Shown: positions 1 to 6,968, counted from the stretch's first letter. The stretch is 7,746 nt of DNA from Gammaproteobacteria bacterium UBA2810 (GCA_002351705.1 DEHC01000056.1:1-7746); one strand, 5' to 3'. Program-made: numbers and translations. The notes: generated from the letters alone by a model not told the origin.

Positions 1-80
1 GGACAAAGTGCTAAAGACAGGAGATCAACTGATACATGCGCCGGCCCGGCAGATGAGCCGCAGCAGAGTCAGTGAAACAG

Positions 81-109
81 GGCCTCCGGAGAAATCCGGG
101 GGCCTTTTT
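81..109 (+). terminator. Rho-independent terminator of a rightward gene lying left of the window
   Basis: A 9-bp stem (GGCCTCCGG at 81-89 with CCGGGGGCC at 96-104, one G-T wobble) encloses a six-base loop and is followed directly by five T residues (105-109) on the plus strand. This is a classic intrinsic terminator for rightward transcription. On the minus strand the hairpin is followed by CTGTTTC, a poor U-tract, so it would serve galE only weakly. The last T overlaps the first base of the galE stop codon, so the two convergent genes are packed tightly. The gene it ends is not identifiable: one plus frame runs from the window edge to a TGA at 73-75, another stops at 12-14. Confidence 0.8.
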
Positions 110-1140
110 CATTCTTCAGGCCCGGCGCCGTATCCTTCCGGATTCTTCCGCTGCCAGTTCCAGCTGTCCCGGACCATGTCGGAGATGCTCCTCCTCGTCT
201 TCCAGCCGAGCTCCCGCTCCGCCTTCGAGGCGTCGGCGAAGTACACCGGCTCATCCCCCGGGCGGCGCGGGGTGAACTCATAGGGGATCTTTATGCCGTT
301 CTCCTTCATGAAGGCATTCACTATCTCAAGGACACTGACGCCCTGCCCGCTCCCTAAATTGTAGGTGTAGAAGCCGGGCTTCCCCATGCAGTGCCTGAGG
401 GCCGCGGCGTGCCCCTCGGCGAGGTCCATCACGTGGATGTAGTCCCTGATGCAGGTGCCGTCAGGCGTCTCGTAGTCATTGCCGAAAATCCGGAGATGGT
501 CAAGCTTCCCGACCGCAACCTGGGTGATGTAGGGCATCAGGTTGTTCGGGATGCCGTTCGGGTTCTCCCCGATAAGCCCGCTCTCATGCGCTCCGATCGG
601 GTTGAAGTAGCGGAGCATGCAGAGCGACCAGCTGCTGTCCGAGCGGTATAAATCCTCACATATCTGCTCGATGTCGACCTTGGTCTGCCCGTAGGGGCTC
701 GGCGACCTCTTGACGGGCTCATCCTCGGTGATGGGGACTTTGTTTGCGGGAAGGTAGACCGTGGCGCTCGAGCTGAAGACAAAGCTCTTCACATTGGACT
801 CAGCCATCACCTCAAGGAGGGTAACCGCCCCCTCTATGTTGTTCCCGTAGTACATGAGGGGTTTCCTGACCGACTCTCCTACCGCCTTGTAGCCAGCGAA
901 GTTGATTACGGCGTCAATCCGGTGCTCAGTGAAGATTTTCCGGAGCCCTTCCCTGTCCCTGATGTCAGTCCTGCAGAAGACCGGGCTCCTGCCAGTAATT
1001 TCCCTGATGCGGCCGATGACCTTCTCCGAGCTGTTCGAGAGATTGTCAGCGATGACAACGTCATAGCCCTCAGAGAGGAGAGTTACGGCAGTATGGCTCC
1101 CGATGAACCCGGTTCCGCCGGTTACAAGGATGGTGCTCAT
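109..1140 (-). CDS. galE: UDP-glucose 4-epimerase (GalE)
   Basis: Cytoplasmic NAD-dependent epimerase interconverting UDP-glucose and UDP-galactose; it serves galactose use (Leloir pathway) and supplies UDP-galactose for surface glycans. The protein has 343 residues, close to the 338 of E. coli GalE. It shows the Rossmann motif TGGTGFIGSH (residues 7-16, glycines 8, 11 and 14), the SSSATVY strand (123-129) with the catalytic serine region, and the YxxxK pair Tyr150/Lys154 of extended short-chain dehydrogenases. The C-terminal part contains RPGDEPVYFADASKAE. By alignment from memory, Tyr300 corresponds to E. coli Tyr299, the residue that disfavours UDP-GlcNAc, so a UDP-Glc/Gal-specific enzyme is expected. 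The ATG start is backed by a strong GGAGGAGA ribosome-binding site seven bases upstream (1148-1155). It stands alone with no other gal genes beside it and diverges from the alcohol dehydrogenase gene. Confidence 0.96.
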   Translation of the reverse strand: MSTILVTGGTGFIGSHTAVTLLSEGYDVVIADNLSNSSEKVIGRIREITGRSPVFCRTDIRDREGLRKIFTEHRIDAVINFAGYKAVGESVRKPLMYYGNNIEGAVTLLEVMAESNVKSFVFSSSATVYLPANKVPITEDEPVKRSPSPYGQTKVDIEQICEDLYRSDSSWSLCMLRYFNPIGAHESGLIGENPNGIPNNLMPYITQVAVGKLDHLRIFGNDYETPDGTCIRDYIHVMDLAEGHAAALRHCMGKPGFYTYNLGSGQGVSVLEIVNAFMKENGIKIPYEFTPRRPGDEPVYFADASKAERELGWKTRRSISDMVRDSWNWQRKNPEGYGAGPEE

Positions 1141-1147
1141 TCTGAAA

Positions 1148-1155
1148 TCTCCTCC
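1148..1155 (-). promoter_or_regulatory. galE ribosome-binding site
   Basis: GGAGGAGA on the minus strand, seven bases before the galE ATG, is close to the ideal Shine-Dalgarno sequence and fixes the start at 1140. Confidence 0.8.
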
Positions 1156-1268
1156 GTCATGTGCATTGCCGTGCTCACTGCCTGCTCACTTCCCGGCCTC
1201 CTGGCAGCGGCTGTTTATTTTATCACCGCCGGCAGCCTGTCCGGACGCCGCCGGGGCACTGCTGTATC

Positions 1269-1284
1269 CCCGGATAAATCCGGG
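1269..1284. repeat. Inverted repeat in the galE leader, near-copy of the terminator core beyond galE
   Basis: Arms CCCGGAT (1269-1275) and ATCCGGG (1278-1284) are perfect inverted repeats around two bases. The inner 15 bases (1270-1284) match 14 of 15 with positions 86-100 in the terminator on the other side of galE. It may be an operator or a hairpin in the galE 5' leader; read rightward it is followed by ACTTTCCTT, a weak terminator-like tail. Function is not determined by the sequence. Confidence 0.4.
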
Positions 1285-1308
1285 ACTTTCCTTACGCAGC
1301 CGCTCCGG

Positions 1309-1331
1309 TGATATAAGTCAGGCTTATATCA
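1309..1331. promoter_or_regulatory. Perfect 9-bp inverted repeat, candidate operator
   Basis: TGATATAAG (1309-1317) and CTTATATCA (1323-1331) are exact inverted repeats separated by TCAGG, giving a 23-bp dyad. It lies 20 bases upstream of the candidate -35 element of the alcohol dehydrogenase promoter, in the divergent region between galE and the dehydrogenase. Size and symmetry fit the site of a dimeric regulator, upstream of the promoter as an activator site would be. No regulator gene lies in the window, so the binding protein is unknown. It is AT-rich inside a GC-rich region, which makes a chance occurrence less likely. Confidence 0.5.
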
Positions 1332-1350
1332 TGAATGCAACAAAAACTCA

Positions 1351-1380
1351 TTAGCATAGCTGACGCAGTGCCAATATACT
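1351..1380 (+). promoter_or_regulatory. Candidate sigma-70 promoter of the alcohol dehydrogenase unit
   Basis: TTAGCA (1351-1356) and TATACT (1375-1380) are separated by 18 bases and match the -35 and -10 consensus at four and five of six positions. Transcription would start near 1387, giving a leader of about 50 bases before the ATG at 1439. A second AT-rich hexamer, TATAAA at 1389-1394, lacks a good -35. This is pattern matching only. Confidence 0.4.
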
Positions 1381-1438
1381 GAACTCAATATAAATGCCCC
1401 GGAGTCCTGCCGGGCATGCATCAGATCAGGAGATCATC

Positions 1439-2629
1439 ATGGCAGCACAGTCCTTCACCTCTTTTGTCTTCAACAGCCCGACAAAGCTTCTTTTCGGCGT
1501 AGGGAAGCTCGGGGAGCTCCACAACGAGAAGCTCCCGGGAAAGAAGGCGCTCCTCCTCACCTCCAGGGGCCGGTCAATCTACAGGAACGGCTCCTTTGAC
1601 AAAACCGTTGAGGAGCTCCGGAAGGCAGGAGCTGAGTTCCTCCACAGCCCGTCCGTTGTCGAGAATCCCGGGAAGGAGGACTGCGAGGCAGCAGGAAGGC
1701 TCGCGCATGAGGAGGGCTGCGACTTCATCGTCGCGCTTGGCGGCGGCGCGGTGCTTGACTCATCGGTAGCTGTCTCCATCATCGCCGCGAACCCGGAGCG
1801 CGACCTCTGGGACTTCGTCCGCGGAGGAACCGGGAAAGGCATGACCGCCCCCAATGATCCGCTTCCGATAGTAACGATCGCTACCTCATCAGGCACCGGC
1901 TCCGAGATGAACGAGTGGGGCGTCATCAGCAGGACTGACACCCATGAGAAGATCGGGCTCGGGGATCCCAGGTGCAAGCCCAGAATCGCCGTTGTCGATC
2001 CGTCTTACATGACAACCGTACCTCCTCTGTACACCGCATACCAGGGCTTTGACGCGCTCTTCCACAACACCGAGGTCATGATGAGCAGGAGCCTCAACAT
2101 CATGTCCGAGGCCATCGCACTTTCCGCGATATCGAACATCGCAGGGTACCTGCCAATTGCAGTAAGGGACGGGAAGAACCTTGAGGCAAGGGAGCATGTT
2201 GCCTACGCCTCGACCATGTCGGGGATCACCATGCAGCTCACAAGCTGCACCGCGCAGCACTCCATGGAGCATGCGATGAGCGCGTACCACCGGAATTTGC
2301 AGCACGGCGCCGGGCTCATCATGATCTCATACGAGTTCGCGAAGTTCTTCATTGACCGCCGCGCCTGCGATGACCGCTTCATAAAGATGGCCAGAGTCAT
2401 GGGATACCCTGATAGCGCAGATCCGCGCGACTTCCTGAAGGCCCTCAGGCATCTTCAGGAGAAGTGCGGCGTCGCGGATCTCAGGATGAGCGAATACGGC
2501 TTCAAGAAGGACGAGTGCATGACTCTCGCGAAATGCGCCCGTGACACCATGGGCGTCCTTTACCCCGCGAACCCCTGCGGGATGACCGACGTGGATGTCG
2601 CCGGCATCTTCGAGAGAAGCTTCAGGTAG
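1439..2629 (+). CDS. Iron-containing alcohol dehydrogenase, butanol dehydrogenase/YqhD type
   Basis: Cytoplasmic group III (iron-dependent) alcohol dehydrogenase of 396 residues, expected to interconvert alcohols and aldehydes with NAD(H) or NADP(H). The N-terminal nucleotide-binding half holds the family glycine motif, here GGGAVLDSS (residues 101-109), and TSSGTGSE (149-156). The helical half has the metal ligands Asp205 and His209 (GFDALFH), His278 (SMEHAMSAYH) and His289 (LQHGAGL). The EHxMSA...HGAGL pattern resembles YqhD and clostridial butanol dehydrogenases more than FucO. Reading begins at 1439 because AGGAGA (1428-1433) lies five bases before this ATG; the in-frame ATG at 1394 adds 15 unconserved residues and has no such site. 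The next gene follows after 53 bases on the same strand, so the two are probably co-transcribed. The physiological substrate cannot be inferred; aldehyde detoxification or fermentation are both possible. Confidence 0.93.
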   Translation: MAAQSFTSFVFNSPTKLLFGVGKLGELHNEKLPGKKALLLTSRGRSIYRNGSFDKTVEELRKAGAEFLHSPSVVENPGKEDCEAAGRLAHEEGCDFIVALGGGAVLDSSVAVSIIAANPERDLWDFVRGGTGKGMTAPNDPLPIVTIATSSGTGSEMNEWGVISRTDTHEKIGLGDPRCKPRIAVVDPSYMTTVPPLYTAYQGFDALFHNTEVMMSRSLNIMSEAIALSAISNIAGYLPIAVRDGKNLEAREHVAYASTMSGITMQLTSCTAQHSMEHAMSAYHRNLQHGAGLIMISYEFAKFFIDRRACDDRFIKMARVMGYPDSADPRDFLKALRHLQEKCGVADLRMSEYGFKKDECMTLAKCARDTMGVLYPANPCGMTDVDVAGIFERSFR

Positions 2630-2682
2630 ACAGGGCCGCACTTAATCTCAGGAATCATAAAGCAGCACAAAGGAATACGATT

Positions 2683-3510
2683 ATGAAGAAAATTCTTGTT
2701 CTCCTCGCCCTGGCGCTCTGCCTCGGTGAGGCTAATGCAGAGGATGCAAATAATATGAAACCCGACCAGAAGATAATCACCCAGACCGCAGGCCGCAAGG
2801 CACTCGGAGAACTTGCCCCTGAGTTCGCGCACCTCAACGATGACGTGCTCTTCGGCGAGGTATGGAACAGGCAGGGTGAGCTCTCGCTCCACGACCGCTC
2901 GCTCGTCACGATCCTCTCGCTTGCCTCGCAGGGCATCACCGACTCATCGCTCAAGTACCATCTGATGACTGCGAAGGCCAACGGCGTCACGAGGCAGGAG
3001 CTTGCTGAGGTCATCACCCACGCCGCATTCTACATGGGCTGGCCGAAGGCCTGGGCGGTGTTCAGCCTCGCGAAGGACGTGTGGACTGATAAGGCGCAGA
3101 CACTGGAGGAGTTCCAGATGTCAACGCCCTACCCGGTCGGAAAGCCCAACGACACCTACGCGAAGTACTTCATCGGGAACAGCTACATCGCGAACTTCGA
3201 GGGACAGGACGGTGCTCCGGTCAATGTGACATTCGAGCCGGGCTGCCGCAACAACTGGCATGTGCACCATGACAGCGTGCAGGTGCTCGTCTGCGTCGCG
3301 GGCCGCGGCTGGTACCAGGAGTGGGGCAAGGAGGCAGTGGAGATGACACCGGGCACCGTCATCGCCATACCGGTCGGAGTCAAGCACTGGCACGGAGCCG
3401 CGAAGGACAGCTGGTTCCAGCACCTCACCTACATGACCAGGGTCGGAAAGGACGCGAGCAACGAGTGGCTTGAGCCGGTGACTGACGAGGTTTACGGAAA
3501 GCTCAAATAA
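2683..3510 (+). CDS. Exported carboxymuconolactone decarboxylase-cupin fusion protein
   Basis: A 275-residue two-domain protein. Residues 1-19 form a signal peptide (KK, a hydrophobic run, then cleavage after ANA), so it should act in the periplasm; Cys13 is not in a good lipobox. Residues about 36-135 match the carboxymuconolactone decarboxylase/AhpD-like fold, with the HLMTAKANGVTRQELAEVITHAAFYMGWPKA pattern split here as His93, Glu109 and His113; there is no CxxC pair, so AhpD-type peroxidase activity is unlikely. Residues about 178-255 are a cupin: motif 1 has Gly187, His193, His195 and Gln200 where Glu is usual, and motif 2 has Gly224, Pro230, Gly232 and His235, so a metal site is plausible. 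AAAGGA eight bases before the ATG supports the start. Neighbouring an alcohol dehydrogenase suggests a shared role with reactive carbonyl or small-molecule substrates, but the reaction is unknown. Confidence 0.9.
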   Translation: MKKILVLLALALCLGEANAEDANNMKPDQKIITQTAGRKALGELAPEFAHLNDDVLFGEVWNRQGELSLHDRSLVTILSLASQGITDSSLKYHLMTAKANGVTRQELAEVITHAAFYMGWPKAWAVFSLAKDVWTDKAQTLEEFQMSTPYPVGKPNDTYAKYFIGNSYIANFEGQDGAPVNVTFEPGCRNNWHVHHDSVQVLVCVAGRGWYQEWGKEAVEMTPGTVIAIPVGVKHWHGAAKDSWFQHLTYMTRVGKDASNEWLEPVTDEVYGKLK

Positions 3511-3554
3511 CGGTGTTCCTCCATGAGGGGAATCATACCTTCATGAAGCACCGT
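3510..3554. terminator. Imperfect inverted repeat between convergent genes, possible terminator
   Basis: ACGGTG (3510-3515) and CACCGT (3549-3554) pair exactly, with partial further pairing inside (around TTC/GAA and ATGA/TCAT) and a large loop. It sits between the converging ends of the fusion-protein gene and the glycosyltransferase gene. Leftward it is followed by TATTTGAG, a weak U-tract; rightward by GAGGGAGG, none. It is the only terminator candidate for either operon here, and a weak one. Confidence 0.3.
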
Positions 3555-3569
3555 GAGGGAGGCGGGGAA

Positions 3570-4775
3570 TTACTCCGCCTTCTCTTCCGGGAGGAACTCG
3601 CGGTAGAGCGAGGCGTACATGCCCATAATCCTCTCCGCCCGGAAGTTCTCCGACTGCCTGAGGGCGGCTTCCGCCATTTTCTCCCTCTTCCCCCGGTCCT
3701 CCATCAGCGACACCAGCCCCTCAAGGCACCCGTCAAGATCCGAGTACCGGTACAGGAGGCCGCTCTCGCCATGCGTGAAGATGTCAGGGAACACCTCGAC
3801 ATCGCTTGCGACAACCGGGATGACCGCGTTCTGCATCGCCTCAAGGACCGAGAGGGGGAAGCCCTCGACAGGGGAGCAGGACATGAATACCGCGGCCTTC
3901 TCATAGTAGGGAAGAGGCTCCTGGAACCCCTTGAATGAAACTCTCCTGAGTCCCATCACTGCGGCTGACTTCTCGTAGCTCCTCCTCGAGTAGCCGTCGC
4001 CCAGGATCACGAGGTTCCACGAGTCAAAGCCGCGCCTCTCCACCTGACTCCAGATCCTGAGTATGGCGGAGACGCGCTTCGCGGCCTCCTCAAGCCTCGA
4101 GACCACGAGGACGGTGTTCTCCTTTCCGGGAATCTCCTCCCTGGGGAGCAGCCGGTCATAGGAGAGGGGGTTCGGGATGACCCTGCTTTTGACAAGCAGC
4201 GGGAGCCCGGCGAGCGAGTCGGCCAGAGGGAGGTACGAGGGCGAGAGGAACACGACGGAGGAGCAGAGCTCCCCGAGAAGGCTGAACTTGCAAAGCATCT
4301 CGGCTGCGCGCTTTTTCCGGTAATGGGGAAGGAGGGCGAGGCGCTTGAGCCACTTGAGCTTCCTTCCCAGAGAGAGCTCCCAGCGCATCCTCCGGAGGCA
4401 GCCGTCAGAGGTGTACTCCTGGATGTCGGTGTACGGCCTGAAGTGGTAGGTCGCGATGACCGTGCAGCCGGTGCCGGCGAGTGCGTCCCGGAAAAACTGC
4501 AGCGTCTGCTTCCGGTACTGCTGGAGATGGACTATGCTTATGCCGTTGTCCCTGATGTACTTTCTGAGCCCCACGGCGCCCACCTTCACCACGTCGAGGT
4601 CTCCCCTGATGTAGTGCTTCGGGTCAACCTCCTGCTTGTAGGCGAAGAAGAAGCGGAACTCATCAGAGAGAGAGTCGGCAAGCCTCAGCGAGAAACGCTC
4701 CACGCCGCCCTTCTCGCGGGGGTCGCTGCTCCCGGGGAGATTGTCGAAAGTGAAGATCAGGACGCCTGGAAGCAT
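3570..4775 (-). CDS. Glycosyltransferase, GT4-type (GT-B fold)
   Basis: A 401-residue glycosyltransferase, probably acting at the cytoplasmic face of the inner membrane in lipopolysaccharide or other polysaccharide assembly. The N-terminal acceptor domain begins with a hydrophobic strand and carries GGVERFS (residues 23-29), the position of the GG(x)E loop in GT4 enzymes. The C-terminal donor domain shows VSRLEEAAKR (225-234; Arg227 and Lys233 fit the phosphate-binding pair), LVILGDG (255-261), a KGFQEPLPYY strand-helix, and the EX7E motif Glu304-Glu312 (EGFPLSVLE) that contacts the nucleotide sugar. VIPNPLS (199-205) is the usual inter-domain segment. No transmembrane segment is evident. The ATG at 4775 has AGAGGT five bases upstream. 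It follows rsmI by 29 bases and is the last gene of the leftward unit. Donor and acceptor cannot be told from sequence. Confidence 0.9.
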   Translation of the reverse strand: MLPGVLIFTFDNLPGSSDPREKGGVERFSLRLADSLSDEFRFFFAYKQEVDPKHYIRGDLDVVKVGAVGLRKYIRDNGISIVHLQQYRKQTLQFFRDALAGTGCTVIATYHFRPYTDIQEYTSDGCLRRMRWELSLGRKLKWLKRLALLPHYRKKRAAEMLCKFSLLGELCSSVVFLSPSYLPLADSLAGLPLLVKSRVIPNPLSYDRLLPREEIPGKENTVLVVSRLEEAAKRVSAILRIWSQVERRGFDSWNLVILGDGYSRRSYEKSAAVMGLRRVSFKGFQEPLPYYEKAAVFMSCSPVEGFPLSVLEAMQNAVIPVVASDVEVFPDIFTHGESGLLYRYSDLDGCLEGLVSLMEDRGKREKMAEAALRQSENFRAERIMGMYASLYREFLPEEKAE

Positions 4776-4804
4776 TTGGTACCTCTGGTGGCTCAGGTGA
4801 CCGC

Positions 4805-5659
4805 TCAGCTTTCCTTTCCGGAGAGGCGGAGCGCGGCCTCGTAGAGATCGTTCCCGCGGAGGCCGGTGATCTCGGCAGCGGCCTTCGCCGCCTTCCTCAT
4901 GGGCATGAGCGGCAGGAGGACTTTGAGCACCCTCTCGGCCTCTGCTGTAACCTCACCTTCCTCCGGAGAAGCGGCGCCTGCCACCATGATGACGAACTCG
5001 CCCCTCTGCCTGTCAGGATCCTCCGCGAGGAAGGACGCCATCTCGTCAGCCGGGTGATCGTAGAAGCTCTCGAAGGTCTTGGTGAGCTCGCGGGCTATGA
5101 CAAGCCTCCTGCTCCCCAGGATCTCGGCCATGAGCCTCACCGTGTCAAGGACCCTTCTCGGAGACTCATAGAAGACAGTCGTGGCCGTCTCGCCCCGCAG
5201 AGACTCCAGCGCCTCGCGGAGCGCCTTGTCCTTCACGGGGAGGAAGCCCCTGAACACAAAGCGGTCAGTCGGGAGACCTGAGGCGGAGAGCGCCGTGATC
5301 GCCGCGCAGCAGCCCGGAACCGGGACAACCCTGATGCCTGACTCCCTGCAGAGATCAACCACATGGAAGCCCGGATCGCAGATGAGCGGGGTGCCCGCGT
5401 CGGAAATAAGGGCGACGGCGAGCCCCGCGGAGACCTTCTCCGCGATGGCGTCACGCCGCTCGAGCTCGTTGTGGTCATGGAACGCAACCATCTGCGGGGG
5501 CTTTATCCCGTAGTGATCAAGGAGGAGCTTCGAGTGCCTGGTGTCCTCCGCGGCAACGACGTCCGCGTTCCGGAGGACCTCCTCGGCGCGCCTCGTGAGG
5601 TCCGAGAGGTTCCCTATAGGGGTCGCGACTATATAAAGCGCAGGCTCAAGTCCGTTCAT
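4805..5659 (-). CDS. rsmI: 16S rRNA (cytidine1402-2'-O)-methyltransferase RsmI
   Basis: Cytoplasmic S-adenosylmethionine-dependent enzyme that 2'-O-methylates C1402 of 16S rRNA in the ribosomal P site, supporting accurate initiation and decoding. The 284-residue protein has the tetrapyrrole-methylase fold and the RsmI signatures in order: LYIVATPIGNLSDLT (residues 8-22), AEDTRHS (37-43), SDAGTP (86-91), PVPGCCAA (113-120), FRGFLP (136-141), YESPRR (164-169), ARELTKTFE (189-197) and RGEFV (219-223). The small C-terminal domain (about 254-280, MRKAAKAAAEITG...NDLYEAAL) is also typical. The ATG at 5659 is chosen because GGGGAG lies eight bases upstream and it forms a TGATG junction with the preceding gene. 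The adjacent GTG at 5662, one codon earlier, is possible but only five bases from that site. E. coli rsmI lies beside lpoA; that neighbourhood is absent here. Confidence 0.95.
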   Translation of the reverse strand: MNGLEPALYIVATPIGNLSDLTRRAEEVLRNADVVAAEDTRHSKLLLDHYGIKPPQMVAFHDHNELERRDAIAEKVSAGLAVALISDAGTPLICDPGFHVVDLCRESGIRVVPVPGCCAAITALSASGLPTDRFVFRGFLPVKDKALREALESLRGETATTVFYESPRRVLDTVRLMAEILGSRRLVIARELTKTFESFYDHPADEMASFLAEDPDRQRGEFVIMVAGAASPEEGEVTAEAERVLKVLLPLMPMRKAAKAAAEITGLRGNDLYEAALRLSGKES

Positions 5660-6276
5660 CACTGAATCTCCCCGTCTCTCTTCCTTCTCGAGCGGAACAG
5701 GCGCCCGGTGAACGCGACGGCGAGATACATCAGGATGAAGAGCCCCGAGCAGAACAGGATGCTGTTCCTCCAGGTGAGCTCCACGCCGAACACGCGGTAA
5801 AGCGGCTTGAGCTGGAAGCCGCTCAGGGTTATAGAGGAGTTCCTCGCCGCACTGAGCTCAACCCTGTCGTCATAGACATCAAAGCTCGAGAAGCCGCTGT
5901 AGTCGGCGGAGGAGAAGTCGGTGATTTCGAAGACGCTCCTCCCCGAGAGGGTGACGCGCCGGAGAACCGTCTCGCCCTGCGACGCGGGGAAGGAGATGCG
6001 GAGCCTCTCTATAGTCGGCATCCGGAGGTCGGCGTGCTGGGTATAGCGCCCCGAGGGGAAGTCCATGGTCTTGGCCTTCCTCTGGTCGAAGAGCACCCTT
6101 CTGCTCCCGTACCTTGATCCGACGACGGATATCACCTGCCTCGCAGGGGACTCGAGCTCGACGTCAACGCCGATGACGCTCGACGAGAACACGCTGTGCC
6201 TCAGCATGACTGAGACGGAGACGATGATTACCGTCAGGAAGAACGCGAGCGCCGCACGGTAGAGAAGCTGCTTCAT
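5659..6276 (-). CDS. Uncharacterised two-segment membrane protein with periplasmic domain
   Basis: I do not recognise this 205-residue protein. A hydrophobic segment at about residues 6-24 is followed by a polar region (about 28-168), a second hydrophobic segment (about 171-190) and a basic tail RSRRKR (195-200). The charge pattern predicts both ends in the cytoplasm and the middle in the periplasm. The middle part alternates short hydrophobic strands with serine, arginine and aspartate-rich turns, including ERLRISFPASQGETVLRRVTLSG. That style recalls the beta-sandwich domains found in large polysaccharide-related membrane proteins, but this is only a resemblance. The ATG at 6276 has GGAGGA nine bases upstream; it starts 33 bases after ribB and its TGA overlaps the rsmI ATG, so it is tightly coupled in the operon. 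The glycosyltransferase two genes downstream makes an envelope glycan role possible. Confidence 0.8.
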   Translation of the reverse strand: MKQLLYRAALAFFLTVIIVSVSVMLRHSVFSSSVIGVDVELESPARQVISVVGSRYGSRRVLFDQRKAKTMDFPSGRYTQHADLRMPTIERLRISFPASQGETVLRRVTLSGRSVFEITDFSSADYSGFSSFDVYDDRVELSAARNSSITLSGFQLKPLYRVFGVELTWRNSILFCSGLFILMYLAVAFTGRLFRSRRKRDGEIQ

Positions 6277-6309
6277 ACTGCTGTCATGTCCTCCGGTCTG
6301 CCTTCCTCG

Positions 6310-6963
6310 TTATTTGCCGGTAGCCTGCCTGTACTCGGAGATGTCCTCGATGCTGATTACCGGGAAGCCGTGGGCAATGCCGAAGGCGGTGACGCCGGGG
6401 AGCCTTGCCATGGTTCCGTCGATGTTGGTCAGCTCGCAGAGCACGCCGCAGGGCTTGAAGCCAGCGAGGCGGCAGATGTCAACGGTCGCCTCGGTGTGGC
6501 CGCGTCTCGTGAGCACGCCGTTCTCGCGCGCCCTGAGCGGGAAAACGTGTCCCGGGTGGGTGAGATCCGCGGGGGTTGCGCCGTCCTTAATCGCTGCCTT
6601 GATGGTGGTGAGGCGGTCATGGGCGGAGACGCCGGTGGTAACACCCTCCTTTGCCTCGATGGAGATGGTGAAGGCGGTCTGGAAGGGGCTGGTGTTGTTC
6701 TCCACCATCATGGGGAGATCAAGCTCCTTAATCTTCTCGTCAGTAAGGCAGAGGCAGACGATGCCGGAGCACTCCCTGATCATGAGGGCCATCTGCTGCT
6801 CGGTCATCTGCTCGGCGCTGAATACGAGGTCTCCCTCGTTCTCGCGGTTGTTGTCATCGACAATCATCACGCCGCCGCCCGCCTGTATCGAGCTGATTGC
6901 CCTCTCTATCCTTTCCTGGTAATTACGGCCGAATCTGCCGAGATAATCTACTGATTGACTCAC
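6310..6963 (-). CDS. ribB: 3,4-dihydroxy-2-butanone 4-phosphate synthase (RibB)
   Basis: Converts ribulose 5-phosphate to 3,4-dihydroxy-2-butanone 4-phosphate plus formate, the four-carbon precursor for the lumazine step of riboflavin synthesis; cytoplasmic and Mg-dependent. At 217 residues it equals the E. coli RibB length and has no GTP cyclohydrolase II domain, so it is the monofunctional type. Conserved motifs include VDDNNRENEGDLVF (residues 35-48, the acidic active-site loop), PMMVENNT (84-91), GVTTGVSAHDR (107-117), HPGHVFPLRA (136-145), RRGHTEATVD (153-162) and GVLCELTN (173-180). It starts with GTG, supported by AGAGG (6970-6974) six bases upstream. That site lies in a potential hairpin controlled by the upstream FMN riboswitch, so synthesis should fall when FMN is abundant. 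It is the first gene of a likely four-gene leftward operon. Confidence 0.97.
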   Translation of the reverse strand: MSQSVDYLGRFGRNYQERIERAISSIQAGGGVMIVDDNNRENEGDLVFSAEQMTEQQMALMIRECSGIVCLCLTDEKIKELDLPMMVENNTSPFQTAFTISIEAKEGVTTGVSAHDRLTTIKAAIKDGATPADLTHPGHVFPLRARENGVLTRRGHTEATVDICRLAGFKPCGVLCELTNIDGTMARLPGVTAFGIAHGFPVISIEDISEYRQATGK

Positions 6964-6968
6964 GTTAT

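Noticed and set aside
1..75. Possible C-terminal tail of a rightward gene ending at TGA 73-75.
   Set aside because: The frame is open from the edge and ends six bases before the terminator, but only 24 codons are visible, third positions are only half G/C, and another frame stops at 12-14. The gene cannot be assigned a frame or product.
1216..1245. CGGACA with TAAAAT on the minus strand as a galE promoter.
   Set aside because: Spacing is about 15 bases and the -35 match is poor; no galE promoter could be called with confidence.
6286..6954. Two long rightward open frames (222 and 202 codons) opposite ribB.
   Set aside because: They are antisense to a well-conserved gene and reflect its codon bias; no motifs are recognisable.
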